Assembly (NCBI GenBank): GCA_033812795.1
Contig: JAPXSY010000003.1
Location: 38,562 to 102,561 of the forward strand
Source: JAPXSY01 sp033812795
GTDB taxonomy: Bacteria > Verrucomicrobiota > Kiritimatiellia > RFP12 > UBA1067
Length of the DNA: 64,000 bases
Reading direction: 5' to 3'
The notes beneath the pieces are model-generated. The model was not told where the DNA came from, searched no databases, and saw only the letters and a list, made by a program, of their open reading frames with translations. The first letter of the stretch is position 1; each line of letters starts with the position of its first letter. The position numbers were made by a program, and so were the translations under genes. Below are positions 42,625-51,797 of this stretch, piece after piece.

Positions 42625-43497
42625 ATGGATTGGACGGAGACCCTCGCGGAATTGATCCGACGCACGACAAGCGATCTGCCTCGGGATGTGGAGGCTGCGT
42701 TGCGTACCGCCGAGGCGGCGGAACCCGCGCACTCTCAGGCGGCCCGGCTGTTGCGGGCGATCGGAGAGAATACGCGGTTGGCGCGTGCGCAGTCCACCCC
42801 GCTCTGTCAAGACACCGGAACCCTGACTTTTTTCTGGCGGGTGCCGCGTGAAAGCGATACCTTGGCACTGGAAGAGGCCACGCGCGAGGCAGTGGCGCTC
42901 GCCACGCGCAACGGCTGGTTGCGACGTAATACGATCGACACCCTGACAGGCTCTTCGGTGGATGAAAATGTCGCGGAAGACTGTCCGGTCTGCCACATTG
43001 AGCAGGCCGATACGGAGACGACGGAAGTCTGGTTGTTGCAAAAAGGCGGCGGCTGCGAAAACATGAGCACGCAATTCTCGCTTCCGGACGAGGCATTGGG
43101 GGCCGGCCGCGACATGGAAGGGGTGCGTCGGTGTCTGCTTCAGGCTGTGTGGCAGACGCAAGGCTTTGGTTGCGCCCCGGGCATTCTGGGCGTGTGCGTT
43201 GGCGGGGACCGTGCGGAAGGCTACCGGGTCGCCAAACAGCAGTTGCTGCGACCGTTGGATGATGAGGCCGGAATCCCCGAGTTGGCCGCGCTGGAACGGC
43301 GTGTCCTGACGGAGGCCAATCAACTTGGTATCGGGCCAATGGGTATGGGGGGGCGGACCACATTGCTGGGCGTGAAAATTACGGCGCGGACGCGTCTGCC
43401 CGCCTCCTATTTCGTGACGGTGGCCTACCTCTGCTGGGCATGCCGCCGACGCGGCATACGGTGCGGCCGCGGGGGGGAACGGGAGTGGCTGGGATGA
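42625..43497 (+). CDS. Class I fumarase / L-tartrate dehydratase alpha subunit
   Basis: The 290-residue protein is the N-terminal half of the class I [4Fe-4S] hydro-lyases. Landmarks are PLCQDTGTLTFFW, ENVAEDCPVCHIEQ, GGGCENMSTQFSLP, QTQGFGCAPGILGVCVGG and GMGGRTTLLGVKI, containing the candidate cluster cysteines. The usual GGGSEN segment reads GGGCEN here. It and the next gene are split versions of one-chain fumarase. Fumarate hydration is the default assignment; tartrate dehydratase cannot be excluded. The start at 42625 is six bases after AAAAGG; an in-frame ATG six bases upstream touches the ribosome site. Confidence 0.88.
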   Translation: MDWTETLAELIRRTTSDLPRDVEAALRTAEAAEPAHSQAARLLRAIGENTRLARAQSTPLCQDTGTLTFFWRVPRESDTLALEEATREAVALATRNGWLRRNTIDTLTGSSVDENVAEDCPVCHIEQADTETTEVWLLQKGGGCENMSTQFSLPDEALGAGRDMEGVRRCLLQAVWQTQGFGCAPGILGVCVGGDRAEGYRVAKQQLLRPLDDEAGIPELAALERRVLTEANQLGIGPMGMGGRTTLLGVKITARTRLPASYFVTVAYLCWACRRRGIRCGRGGEREWLG

Positions 43498-44081
43498 CGA
43501 TCATGACGGAGACGATATTACAGACTCCGCTTTCGGAGGCCGCGGTGCGCGGATTAAACGCAGGTGACGGAGTGCGTGTCTGCGGACGGGTGTACACGGG
43601 GCGGGATCGTCTGCACAAGTTTCTTATGGAAGGTGGCGCTTGTCCGGTATCGTTGCGGGATGGCGTCCTGTTCCATTGCGGCCCTGTGGTGGTGCCGGAA
43701 AACGGGGGGTGGCGGGTGGTCGCCGCAGGTCCGACCACTTCCATACGCGAAGAGCCTTATATGGCCACGCTGATCGAACGCTTCGGTGTGCGCGCGATCA
43801 TCGGCAAAGGCGGGATGGGCGACAAGACCCGCGAGGCTTGCGTTCGGTTCGGCTGCGTGTACCTTCAGGCGGTGGGGGGGGCGGCCACACTGTTGGCACA
43901 ACGCGTCAGCCGTGTGGACGGGGTCAGTTTTCTGGAAGAATTCGGTGCCACGGAAGCGATGTGGCATTTCGAGGTAAACGGAATCGAGACGGTGGTCGGC
44001 ATGGATGCCCGGGGCCGGAGCCTGTTCGATGAAGTGCGCGAGGCCTCCGGCGGCGTGTTGAAAAAACTACTCGGCATGTAA
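43494..44081 (+). CDS. Class I fumarase / L-tartrate dehydratase beta subunit
   Basis: The 195-residue protein matches the C-terminal half of class I fumarases: VCGRVYTGRDRLHKFLMEGG, HCGPVVVPENGGWRVVAAGPTTSIREEPYM, GVRAIIGKGGMGDKTREACVRFGCVYLQAVGGAATLLA, and EVNGIETVVGMDARGRSLFDEV. The start overlaps the alpha-subunit stop (ATGA) with GGAG eight bases before it, so the subunits are made in equal amounts. It closes the purH-PHP-fumarase unit. Confidence 0.9.
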   Translation: MTIMTETILQTPLSEAAVRGLNAGDGVRVCGRVYTGRDRLHKFLMEGGACPVSLRDGVLFHCGPVVVPENGGWRVVAAGPTTSIREEPYMATLIERFGVRAIIGKGGMGDKTREACVRFGCVYLQAVGGAATLLAQRVSRVDGVSFLEEFGATEAMWHFEVNGIETVVGMDARGRSLFDEVREASGGVLKKLLGM

Positions 44082-44172
44082 GGCAAAGCGCATCAAATGC
44101 GTAATCAGGTTGCGGCCCGAAGACGCGTCTTTCCACACCTTGCTTTTTTTATGCGCCATACACCCGGTAATC

Positions 44173-44181
44173 TGCTAAAAT
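44173..44181 (+). promoter_or_regulatory. Extended -10 promoter of fmt
   Basis: TG-C-TAAAAT, an extended -10 element 32 bases before the fmt ATG. No -35 match lies at normal spacing, which fits extended -10 promoters. The preceding 90 bases after the fumarase gene contain no gene. Confidence 0.4.
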
Positions 44182-44213
44182 AGTTGAATTCTGCAAGCTA
44201 CAGGAAGCCGTGA

Positions 44214-45236
44214 ATGCGTATCGTCTTTATGGGATCATCAGACGCCTCCGCCACTGCGCTAAGGGGGATTTTGAGGTTACCGCTGCTGAACGTTGTCGGC
44301 GTGGTGACACAGCCGGACCGTCCCGCGGGACGGCGTCAGCGCTTCACACCCTGCCCCTGTAAAGCTTACGCCACCCGCAAGGGGGTGGGGCCGATAATCT
44401 CGCCCGAAAAGGTGAACGCGCCGGAGGTGCTCGACCAGATCGCCCAACTCCGTCCGGATGTCATTGCCGTAGTGGCCTTCGGTCAGTTTTTGGGCAAACG
44501 ACTGCTGGCACTGCCGCCGTACGGTTGCGTGAACGGTCACTTTTCTCTGCTGCCCCAATATCGCGGGGCAGCCCCCGTGCAGGCCGCGATCGCTGCGGGG
44601 GATCCTGTTTCCGGTGTGACCATCATGCAGATGGCTGAAGGAATGGATGACGGCGACATGCTTCTCAAGGCGATCGAACCGATCCATTCGGATGATACGG
44701 CGGCGACGCTCATGGATCGACTCGCGATTCTGTGTGCGGTGACGTTGGCCAAGGCGCTGCGGCTGATGCAGGAAGGCGGGTTGAAGCGCGAGCCTCAGGA
44801 CCATGCGGCAGCCACGTATGCGCCGAAAATCCAAAAGGCGGACGGACTGATCGACTGGCATGCCTCCGCCGTGGTGATCGAACGGCGTATCCGTGCGTAC
44901 GACCCGTGGCCCGGAGCCTTCACCTTTCTGCCGGAACGGCTGAACGGGAAACAAGGGAACAAGGCTCGTTTGAAAGTGTTCCAAGCCGAGGTGTGGCGGG
45001 ACCCGGTTCCCCATATGCAGGATTACGTGCCGGGGCAGATTTGCGAAATATCCCCGTCCGGACCGATAGTGGTCACGGGCAATATGCCGTTGCGTCTCAC
45101 GGGGGTTCAGTTGGACGGCAGCCGCCGCATGGATGGCAAGTCCTTTTTGAACGGGCATCCTATGCAGCCCGGTGACCGGTTTTCTGCGGTTGCCGCGATG
45201 CAGCCAGATCCCGAAATGTCAGGAGGTGTGCAATGA
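44214..45236 (+). CDS. fmt: Methionyl-tRNA formyltransferase
   Basis: Fmt formylates the initiator Met-tRNA using 10-formyl-THF. The 340-residue protein has VFMGSSDASATALRGIL, VTQPDRPAGR, GHFSLLPQYRGAAPVQ with the catalytic Asn-x-His region (N at GCVNGH), GMDDGDMLLK, and the C-terminal OB-fold DWHASAVVIERRIRAYDPWPGAFT. The canonical 'NxHxSLLPxYRGAAP' is intact. The stop overlaps the ATG of the metalloprotease gene (ATGA). Confidence 0.95.
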   Translation: MRIVFMGSSDASATALRGILRLPLLNVVGVVTQPDRPAGRRQRFTPCPCKAYATRKGVGPIISPEKVNAPEVLDQIAQLRPDVIAVVAFGQFLGKRLLALPPYGCVNGHFSLLPQYRGAAPVQAAIAAGDPVSGVTIMQMAEGMDDGDMLLKAIEPIHSDDTAATLMDRLAILCAVTLAKALRLMQEGGLKREPQDHAAATYAPKIQKADGLIDWHASAVVIERRIRAYDPWPGAFTFLPERLNGKQGNKARLKVFQAEVWRDPVPHMQDYVPGQICEISPSGPIVVTGNMPLRLTGVQLDGSRRMDGKSFLNGHPMQPGDRFSAVAAMQPDPEMSGGVQ

Positions 45237-46579
45237 ATGTGAGAAAAGCTTGGTGGTGGAGTGTGCTCGGCCGTGCGGGAGGGCTGATTGTATTGGGGGT
45301 GGGTTTGGTCTCGCCGACCGGATGCGTGACCAATCCCATCACTGGAAAACAGCAGATCAGCCTTGTGGGAAAGAGTGAGTTGATCTCTCTGTCCCAGCAG
45401 GCCGTGCCGTCGCAATTCTCATCGGATTACGGGGTGGTGTCCGACGCTCAACTCAATGCTTATGTCGCTCAGGTCGGACGCAGGCTGGTCGCCACGCTGA
45501 AGCCTTCGGATGTGGTTTTCCCGGATATGCCTTTCTCCTTTCAGGTGGTGAACGCGGTCTATGTCAATGCTTACGCATTTCCGGACGGGACCATCGCCAT
45601 CACACGCGGGATGTTGGCGGAACTGGAGAACGAGGCACAGCTTGCGGCGGTGCTTGGACACGAGATCGCTCATGTGAATTGCGGGCACACCGCATCCGCC
45701 ATGAGCAAGGGTACGGTGTATGACGCGCTGGTTTCCGGCACGCAGGGGTATCTGGCGAGCCGCGGCAGCGCGTGGACGGATTTGGCGGGGACCGCAGGCC
45801 AACTTGGCAGCGCGGTGGTTCTTGCCAGCTACAGCCGGGAACAGGAGCGGCAGGCGGATCAGGGCGGCATGCTATATCTGGTGCGGGCGGGTTATGATCC
45901 TCAGGGGATGGTGGACCTGATGCGTCTGCTCATCCGCATCAGCGGTTCCAACCCTTCGATGATCGAACAGATGTTCTCATCGCATCCGATGAGCACGGAA
46001 CGGTTGGAAACCGCCGAAACGCGGTTGCGGGAGGAATATGCGGGACAGAACGTCGGTGTCGTGAACCAGGCCGCATTCCTCGCGGCCACTGCGTCCATCC
46101 GGAAGAATCGGGCCGCGTTCCAGCATTTCGCGGCGGCGGAGGCGTTGCTCGCGCAAAAGCAGGCCGCGGCAGCCAAAACCCGGGCCGAGCAGGGTTTGCG
46201 GATCGCGCCGAATGATTATGTGGGGCTGATGCTGGTCGCGCAGGCCGAACGACAGAGCGGGCAGATCGGGGCCGCGCAGCAGACGGCTCTCCGCGCGGTT
46301 CGCCTGTATCCTGCCGGCGCGCGCGCGCACGGTATGCTGGCGCAGTGTGCGTTGCAGAAAAAAGAGTACGCCGCAGCTGTCGCCCATCTGCAAGTCTTCG
46401 AACGGCAGGTTCCGGGTGAACCCCATACCTCTTTTTACAAAGGCTTGGCCTATGAGGGCATGGGACGTAAACCGCAAGCCGCGCAGGCATATCGGGCTTT
46501 TGTGAGACGCAGCGGCACGCAGTCTAGAGCAGCCCAATACGCGACGCAACGGTTGCAGCATCTCACAGGAATGCCGTAA
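45233..46579 (+). CDS. M48 family metalloprotease lipoprotein with TPR region (BepA-like)
   Basis: The 448-residue protein has a signal ending in the lipobox VSPTGC, then TNPITGKQQISLVGKSELISLSQQA typical of BepA/LoiP-type proteases. The zinc motif is HEIAHVNCGH near residue 144, with the third ligand in EQERQADQGGMLYL. The C-terminal ~180 residues are helical repeats (TPR-like, AEQGLRIAPNDYVGLML, AQCALQKKEYAAAVAHL). BepA degrades misassembled outer-membrane proteins in the periplasm. Translational coupling to fmt is by ATGA. Confidence 0.9.
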   Translation: MNVRKAWWWSVLGRAGGLIVLGVGLVSPTGCVTNPITGKQQISLVGKSELISLSQQAVPSQFSSDYGVVSDAQLNAYVAQVGRRLVATLKPSDVVFPDMPFSFQVVNAVYVNAYAFPDGTIAITRGMLAELENEAQLAAVLGHEIAHVNCGHTASAMSKGTVYDALVSGTQGYLASRGSAWTDLAGTAGQLGSAVVLASYSREQERQADQGGMLYLVRAGYDPQGMVDLMRLLIRISGSNPSMIEQMFSSHPMSTERLETAETRLREEYAGQNVGVVNQAAFLAATASIRKNRAAFQHFAAAEALLAQKQAAAAKTRAEQGLRIAPNDYVGLMLVAQAERQSGQIGAAQQTALRAVRLYPAGARAHGMLAQCALQKKEYAAAVAHLQVFERQVPGEPHTSFYKGLAYEGMGRKPQAAQAYRAFVRRSGTQSRAAQYATQRLQHLTGMP

Positions 46580-46692
46580 CCAGCGACCGGCCGCGTGCCC
46601 CATGATCCTCGATACGCATTGATGGCGACGAAATCGGAAGGAGACGAGCAGCGTTGGGTGATGTTGTGGTTTGCGTTAGTCGTGGAGGTCTG

Positions 46693-47757
46693 ATGGACAG
46701 GAAAGAGAACGGACACGTATGGGGGGTGGGGATTGTCGGAACGGGACTGATCGCGCATTTTCATGCGCGGGCCGTGGCGGAAACGCCCGGTGCCCGTCTG
46801 GTCGCGGTCTGCGGACGGAACGCTGCGCGTACGGCGGCGTTTGCGTCAACATACGGGTGTGAAGCGGTTTCCTCGCTGGAGGATCTGGTTTGCCGGAGCG
46901 AGTTGGATGTGCTGATGATCGCGACGCCTTCCGGCGCGCATCTGGATGCCGCAATCGCCGCGGCCCGCGCCGGGAAACATGTTTTGTGCGAAAAACCGCT
47001 GGAAATCTCGAGGGCTCGGATCGACACCATGATCCATGCGCATCGCGAGGCCGGCACACGCCTGGGATGCATTTTCCAACTCCGGTACATGTCTGCGCTG
47101 GAACCGATTCGCGCCGCTCTTCGCGAAGGGCGCTTCGGGACGCTCACCTATGCCGGGGCATATGTGCCATGGTGGCGGGATGCGGCATATTACCATGATT
47201 CGTCTTGGCGCGGGACGTGGAAAGGGGATGGGGGAGGGGCTTTGATGAATCAGGCGATCCACATGATTGATCTGTTGTGCGACCTGCTTCCCCCGGTCAT
47301 CTCGGTAAGCGCGCATGTTTCCGCTGTCGGCCATCCCGGAATTGAAACCGAAGATAGTGCGGTGGCCTCGCTCGGTTTTGAAGGCGGGGCCGTGGGGGTG
47401 GTGTACGGCACGACCGCAGCCTGGCCAGGACAGGCAAAGCGGCTTGAAATCAGCGGCACCGACGGCACGGCGGTCCTGACCGATGATCGCCTGACACGGT
47501 TTTCCTTCCGCGAAGCGCGCGATTCGGACTCCTCGTGGGTTTCACACGCTCCTTGTGAGACAGCCGCAGGCGCGGCCCAACCCGGTGCCATGTCGCACGC
47601 TTTGCACGCTGCATGCTTGGGCGCGTTCCTTGAATCCCTCCAGAACGGAACACCCTTTGCGATCTGCGGCGAATCAGCCCGTCGTCCTGTGGCTCTGATT
47701 GAGGCGATCTATGAGGCGGCACGTACAGGACAGACGGTCCGGCCGAATCCGGACTAG
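46693..47757 (+). CDS. Gfo/Idh/MocA family oxidoreductase
   Basis: The 354-residue NAD(P)-dependent protein has VGIVGTGLIAHFHARAV (dinucleotide loop), DVLMIATPSGAHLDAAIAAARAGKHVLCEKPLEI with the catalytic Lys in EKP, and ALMNQAIHMIDLL with the catalytic His. The family oxidises or isomerises sugars such as inositols. The ATG follows GGAGG by four bases. It ends against a nested inverted repeat and a convergent kinase gene. Confidence 0.92.
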   Translation: MDRKENGHVWGVGIVGTGLIAHFHARAVAETPGARLVAVCGRNAARTAAFASTYGCEAVSSLEDLVCRSELDVLMIATPSGAHLDAAIAAARAGKHVLCEKPLEISRARIDTMIHAHREAGTRLGCIFQLRYMSALEPIRAALREGRFGTLTYAGAYVPWWRDAAYYHDSSWRGTWKGDGGGALMNQAIHMIDLLCDLLPPVISVSAHVSAVGHPGIETEDSAVASLGFEGGAVGVVYGTTAAWPGQAKRLEISGTDGTAVLTDDRLTRFSFREARDSDSSWVSHAPCETAAGAAQPGAMSHALHAACLGAFLESLQNGTPFAICGESARRPVALIEAIYEAARTGQTVRPNPD

Positions 47758-47785
47758 CGATTTCAGCCCGTTTTGGGGTAAATGA

Positions 47786-47834
47786 CCGCCCAAACAATAA
47801 CGTCGCATAATATATATTATGTCAAGTTTGGCGG
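47786..47834. repeat. Nested inverted repeat between convergent genes
   Basis: An outer pair, CCGCCCAAAC (47786-47795) and GTTTGGCGG (47826-47834), with one extra C on the left, encloses a perfect 16-base palindrome, CATAATATATATTATG (47806-47821). It could be a terminator-type stem shared by the two convergent genes, or a protein-binding site. Confidence 0.55.
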
Positions 47835-47880
47835 CAGGCAGAGACAGAGGAAGCAAGACCGGTAGACAGCACCGCAATTT

Positions 47881-48804
47881 TTATGATGTTGCGGTCATGT
47901 TACGGAGTTCACGGACCCGCGCGTCAATCGTCTTGTGATCCAAACGTTCGAACCGCGTGAAACTGAATCCCTCGACCCCGAACGAGGCCATGACGCTCGC
48001 GTGGAAAAGCGCCTCGCGCAAAAGCCGTTCGCTGACACGTCCGGCGCGCGCCAGATAACCCATAAATGCGCCGGCATATGAATCTCCGGCACCGGTCGGG
48101 TCCGCCAGACGGCGCACCGGATACGCCGGGACCAGAAATATCCCGCGCTTCGAGAAGAGCATCGCGCCATGTTCGCCTTTTTTGATGACGATATACGACG
48201 GACCCATTTTGAGCAATGCCGCCGCACACTCGATCAGATTCCATTTTCCCATCAACTGACGCGCCTCCCCGTCATTCACGGTCAGCAAGTTCGCGCGCCG
48301 GATCACCCGGATCAGCGCCGGACGCGCGATCTCGATCCAGAGGTTCATGGTATCCAGTGCCACAAACCGGGCACCCTTCGCCTGATCCAAAACTTGCTCT
48401 TGAAGTTCAGGTTGAATGTTACCGAGCAGCAGAAAGGGAGCGCGTTGATAGGCTGCGGGCAAAACGGGCTGAAATGCCGCGAATACCCCCAGTTCCGTCT
48501 TCAGCGTGGTCCGCTCGATCATATCCGCGTCATACTCGCACGCCCACCGGAAAGTTGTGCCATTTTGACGCTGGACCCCGGTCAGATCCACGCCGAACGC
48601 GGACCAGCGGCGGTCGAAGGACTTTGGAAAATCACTGCCCACCACCCCTACCGCACCGGCGCGGGTATAAAACGAAGCGGCGACCGTGCTGTAAGGGCAT
48701 GATCCGCCCAGCAAGTTTTTCCGGTCGGCCGTCCGTGTCCGGATATCATCCAAGCCAATCGATCCGACAACGCACAGCCGAACCGCATCCTGTTTCCGTG
48801 CCAT
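47881..48804 (-). CDS. PfkB family sugar/nucleoside kinase
   Basis: The 307-residue ribokinase-fold protein has VVGSIGLDDIRT, an N-terminal GGSCPYSTVAASFYTRAGAVGVVGSDFP, and DPTGAGDSYAGAFMGYLARAG with the catalytic Asp. This form is close to adenosine-kinase-like PfkB proteins. The substrate is uncertain. Its start overlaps the aroQ stop (TAATG), and it is the last gene of the ispF-aroQ operon. The convergent oxidoreductase ends 123 bases away. Confidence 0.88.
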   Translation of the reverse strand: MARKQDAVRLCVVGSIGLDDIRTRTADRKNLLGGSCPYSTVAASFYTRAGAVGVVGSDFPKSFDRRWSAFGVDLTGVQRQNGTTFRWACEYDADMIERTTLKTELGVFAAFQPVLPAAYQRAPFLLLGNIQPELQEQVLDQAKGARFVALDTMNLWIEIARPALIRVIRRANLLTVNDGEARQLMGKWNLIECAAALLKMGPSYIVIKKGEHGAMLFSKRGIFLVPAYPVRRLADPTGAGDSYAGAFMGYLARAGRVSERLLREALFHASVMASFGVEGFSFTRFERLDHKTIDARVRELRNMTATS

Positions 48805-49262
48805 TATGTATTCGACTCCTTTTCCTTTTCCGTTTGCAGATGACGCAGCAGCCCTTCCAGCGCCAACAGATATCCGGTGCCGCCGAACCCCATCACCTGA
48901 CCGAGGCAGACCGGTACCGTCAGACTGGCATGCCGAAAGGGTTCGCGCCGATGGGTGTTGGTCAGGTGAACCTCAACCACGGGGAGCCCACAGGCCGCGA
49001 TTGCGTCGCGTAACGCGACGCTGGTATGCGTGTACGCCGCAGGATTGATCACCACCCCGTCGAAGCGTTCCCGTGCCCGACCGATCACGGCCACCAGTTC
49101 TCCCTCCGAATCACTTTGCATGTCTTCGACTTCCACATGACGTTCCGCTGCCAAGGCACGCACCCGGTCCATGATTTGCTCGAGGGTTTCCCGCCCGTAC
49201 CATGCCGGTTCACGCATGCCCAACCGACTAAGATTCGGTCCATTCACCACGAGAATTCGCAT
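48804..49262 (-). CDS. aroQ: Type II 3-dehydroquinate dehydratase
   Basis: AroQ dehydrates 3-dehydroquinate in the shikimate pathway. The 152-residue product matches the family: VNGPNLSRLGMREPAWYG with the catalytic Tyr, QSDSEGELV, INPAAYTHTSVALRDAI, and EVHLTNTHRREPFRHASL. The ATG at 49262 is nine bases after GGAGG; an in-frame ATG further up touches the ribosome site directly. It overlaps the end of the RicT-like gene by 35 bases. Confidence 0.95.
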   Translation of the reverse strand: MRILVVNGPNLSRLGMREPAWYGRETLEQIMDRVRALAAERHVEVEDMQSDSEGELVAVIGRARERFDGVVINPAAYTHTSVALRDAIAACGLPVVEVHLTNTHRREPFRHASLTVPVCLGQVMGFGGTGYLLALEGLLRHLQTEKEKESNT

Positions 49263-50136
49263 CGTTATCATCCTCCTTGCCTGTTCCGTATTCCCGCTCT
49301 CGATTCCGCTTGGCGGTCACCGCTTTTGCGGACACGGTCATATGTCGTCCGTCGCGCGTCCTGACCGTCAACCGCCCGCGCAGGATATCCCGGCCGATCA
49401 CCTGCCCCTCCTCTTCAACGTCCGTCCGCGTTTCATCGGCGGCCGGGAATGTCACCACACTTCGTAACGGCGGGAGACATTCCCCGTATTCGCAATACTG
49501 TTCGTACTCGAAACGCAGGCAGCATTTCAGACGGCCGCACGTGCCGTTGAGGGTGACCGGATTGAGCGACATCTCCTGACTTTTCGCCATCAGCACGTTG
49601 ACCGGCTCAAACTGTTTCTGCCACGTGCAGCAACAGGCGGCGCGACCGCACGATCCCAAACAGCCCAGAAGCGCGGTCTCATCGCGGATTCCGACCTGCC
49701 ACAGATCCACATGCGTTTTGAAATCCCGCTGGATCTGTCCCACAAACCGACGCAGGTCCACCGGGATTTGTGCCGTATAGCGGATGAAAAAACGGTCCCG
49801 ACCGTAGGAAAACCGCGTGTGCAACAGTTTGACATGCCCTTTCTCGCGGCTCACCGAAAGCTGGAATGCCTGTGTCGCCTTTTCGGCCAACTGCGCGTTC
49901 TCGTTTAGCCGCGACACGTCTTCCGCACCCTGTTTGCGCACAATGCGAAAGGCGGGGCCCCTCCCCTCCCCCTCGCCTAGCTCGGTGTGTCCGGTCAGAT
50001 CCAGCACCGTACCGTAGTCCAGTCCGTATTCCAACTCAGCCAGACATACTTCCCCCGGCACCACCGTGACCGATGCGGGCACACGACATTGATAAACGCT
50101 GTTTTCAGGCAACCGTATGCGTGCGAGAGTCAACAT
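49228..50136 (-). CDS. PSP1-domain protein, RicT/YaaT-like
   Basis: The 302-residue protein contains the PSP1 core: LAELEYGLDYGTVL, and the cysteine-rich CLGSCGRAACCCTWQ and LNGTCGRLKCCLRFEYEQY. These match RicT (YaaT), a cysteine-rich, iron-sulfur-associated regulator of mRNA maturation and cell fate in Bacillus. AGGAA precedes the ATG by eight bases. Position directly after holB and before aroQ is typical for this gene in many bacteria (tmk-holB-ricT). Confidence 0.9.
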   Translation of the reverse strand: MLTLARIRLPENSVYQCRVPASVTVVPGEVCLAELEYGLDYGTVLDLTGHTELGEGEGRGPAFRIVRKQGAEDVSRLNENAQLAEKATQAFQLSVSREKGHVKLLHTRFSYGRDRFFIRYTAQIPVDLRRFVGQIQRDFKTHVDLWQVGIRDETALLGCLGSCGRAACCCTWQKQFEPVNVLMAKSQEMSLNPVTLNGTCGRLKCCLRFEYEQYCEYGECLPPLRSVVTFPAADETRTDVEEEGQVIGRDILRGRLTVRTRDGRHMTVSAKAVTAKRNREREYGTGKEDDNDANSRGEWTES

Positions 50137-50146
50137 AGGGCATTTC

Positions 50147-51118
50147 CTAGACTACGCCATGATCGATGCGGTCCAACGTATACGCCAGAACCGTATCATC
50201 CGGGATGCTGCGCTCCATCTGGCGCACCGAATCCTCAATGAACCCGAGATTGGCAAAGGTCCGGTCCAGGGGCAGACGGGCCGCCCGCTCACGCAGCACC
50301 TCCAGCCAAGGCTTGTGAAAAACCACCCCGGGATCTCCTCCGGCACGCAAAACCATGAGATCGCGATACCAGCGAAGCAGCGTGAGTTGAAAATCCGCCC
50401 GCATTTCGCGGTAACGCGAACTCACACGGGCCTCGAGGACATCGTCGTCTTCCTCCACCATTGCCGCGCTCTGTTTCGTTTCCTCGCGTACCCGCCGCTC
50501 CGCCTCCTCTTTTATTTCGCCAAGTATGGCCGCGAGTGCGCTGGACAAGGCCAGATTCTCCAGCGTCTGCCCCCAAAGCGGACTGGCCAGGATCTCTAGC
50601 ACGCGGCTTTTCCACGGTTCCTCCAGATCGCGGAAAAGGTCTAGATCGATCCGTTGGCAACGCGAGACCACAGTCGGCAGCAGAGACTGGGGGTTCTCGC
50701 ACAACAGGAGGAAGATCGTCTTTTCGGGAGGCTCCTCCAACGTTTTGAGAAACGTGTTGGCGGACGCATCATTCATCCGGTCGGCCCCGACCAAGACCCC
50801 GGCCTTCCATCCTCCGGACAGCGCGGTCTGGGTCACTTCGCGGATCAAGTTCTCCCGTATCTGCTCGACGCTGATGATGCGGGATTTTTTTTCAGGGAAT
50901 ATCCAGTGAATATCGGGTTCCAACCGCGTTGTCACGCGGCGGCACCCTTCGCAGGCTCCGCACGGCCGCACGGTTTCACGGCAGAAGAGGGTTTGCAGAA
51001 TGCGTTCAGCAAACGTCAGGGCGGCGCCGCGTACCGGCCCGACGATCAGGTATCCGTGTGCCGGATGCCCGATTTCGATGGCTCGGTGCACCATCGCGAA
51101 TTTTGCGTCAGCATCCAT
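50147..51118 (-). CDS. holB: DNA polymerase III delta' subunit
   Basis: HolB is the clamp-loader delta' subunit. The 323-residue AAA+ protein has a degenerate P-loop (GPVRGAALTFAER, no GKT), the zinc module CRETVRPCGACEGCRR, DRMNDASANTFLKTLEEPPEKTIFLLLCEN and the SRC-type arginine finger VSRCQRIDL. A nonfunctional P-loop is normal for delta'. Its start lies 11 bases inside the tmk gene end. GGGGA is eight bases before the ATG. Confidence 0.92.
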   Translation of the reverse strand: MDADAKFAMVHRAIEIGHPAHGYLIVGPVRGAALTFAERILQTLFCRETVRPCGACEGCRRVTTRLEPDIHWIFPEKKSRIISVEQIRENLIREVTQTALSGGWKAGVLVGADRMNDASANTFLKTLEEPPEKTIFLLLCENPQSLLPTVVSRCQRIDLDLFRDLEEPWKSRVLEILASPLWGQTLENLALSSALAAILGEIKEEAERRVREETKQSAAMVEEDDDVLEARVSSRYREMRADFQLTLLRWYRDLMVLRAGGDPGVVFHKPWLEVLRERAARLPLDRTFANLGFIEDSVRQMERSIPDDTVLAYTLDRIDHGVV

Positions 51119-51797
51119 CAGGCGATTCCCCTGCCAATAAGCATCTCGTAACGGTCTCGCGGATCCGCTCCGCCACTCGATCCGTCTCCTCATCCGTGTT
51201 CACGACCGCAATCCGGTCGGGGGCCAAGCGGGCTAAATCCAGAAAACCGCGACGCACCTGTTCATGAAACGGTTTCGCCTCGCGTTCGAACCGGTCAAGC
51301 CCGGCAGCGGCGTTTCGCGCATGGCGATCCCGCAGGCGAGCCCCCCCGACTCCGGGCGGCACATCCAACAGAAGGGTCAGATCGGGCGTCAGCCCGCCGG
51401 TAGCGAACGTGTTCAGCCTACGCAACATGTCGAGGTCGAACCCCCGCGCGTACCCTTGATAGGCGAATGTGGAAACCTCAAACCGGTCGCAGAGCACCCA
51501 TTCGCCACGGGCCAGGGCGGGACGGATCAGCCGGTCGACATGCTGTGCGCGGCTAGCCAGAAAGAGCAGCACCTCTGTACGCGGCACCGGCGACTCCCCT
51601 GCCTGATCATGTTGCAGCAGCGCGCGGATCGTCTCACCCGTAGGCGTGCCGCCCGGTTCGCGTGTGACGGTCACGTCGAGGCCGCGAGCGCGCAGAAATG
51701 TTTCCAGCAGGCGGATGTGTGTGGATTTCCCGCCGCCTTCCGGCCCCTCGAACGTGATGAACTTCCCTTGCAACCGGGTATTGCCGTTCTGCGTCAT
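51108..51797 (-). CDS. tmk: Thymidylate kinase
   Basis: Tmk phosphorylates dTMP to dTDP. The 229-residue protein has FEGPEGGGKST (P-loop near residue 16), TREPGGTPTGETIR, VLCDRFEVSTFAYQGYARG with the DR motif, and the lid region GVGGARLRDRHARNAAAGLDRFE. It lies between cysS and holB, with its ATG overlapping the cysS stop. Confidence 0.95.
   Translation of the reverse strand: MTQNGNTRLQGKFITFEGPEGGGKSTHIRLLETFLRARGLDVTVTREPGGTPTGETIRALLQHDQAGESPVPRTEVLLFLASRAQHVDRLIRPALARGEWVLCDRFEVSTFAYQGYARGFDLDMLRRLNTFATGGLTPDLTLLLDVPPGVGGARLRDRHARNAAAGLDRFEREAKPFHEQVRRGFLDLARLAPDRIAVVNTDEETDRVAERIRETVTRCLLAGESPDGC

Noticed and set aside
51119..51193. Extended holB start
   Set aside because: It overlaps the tmk coding sequence and adds 25 residues without homology.
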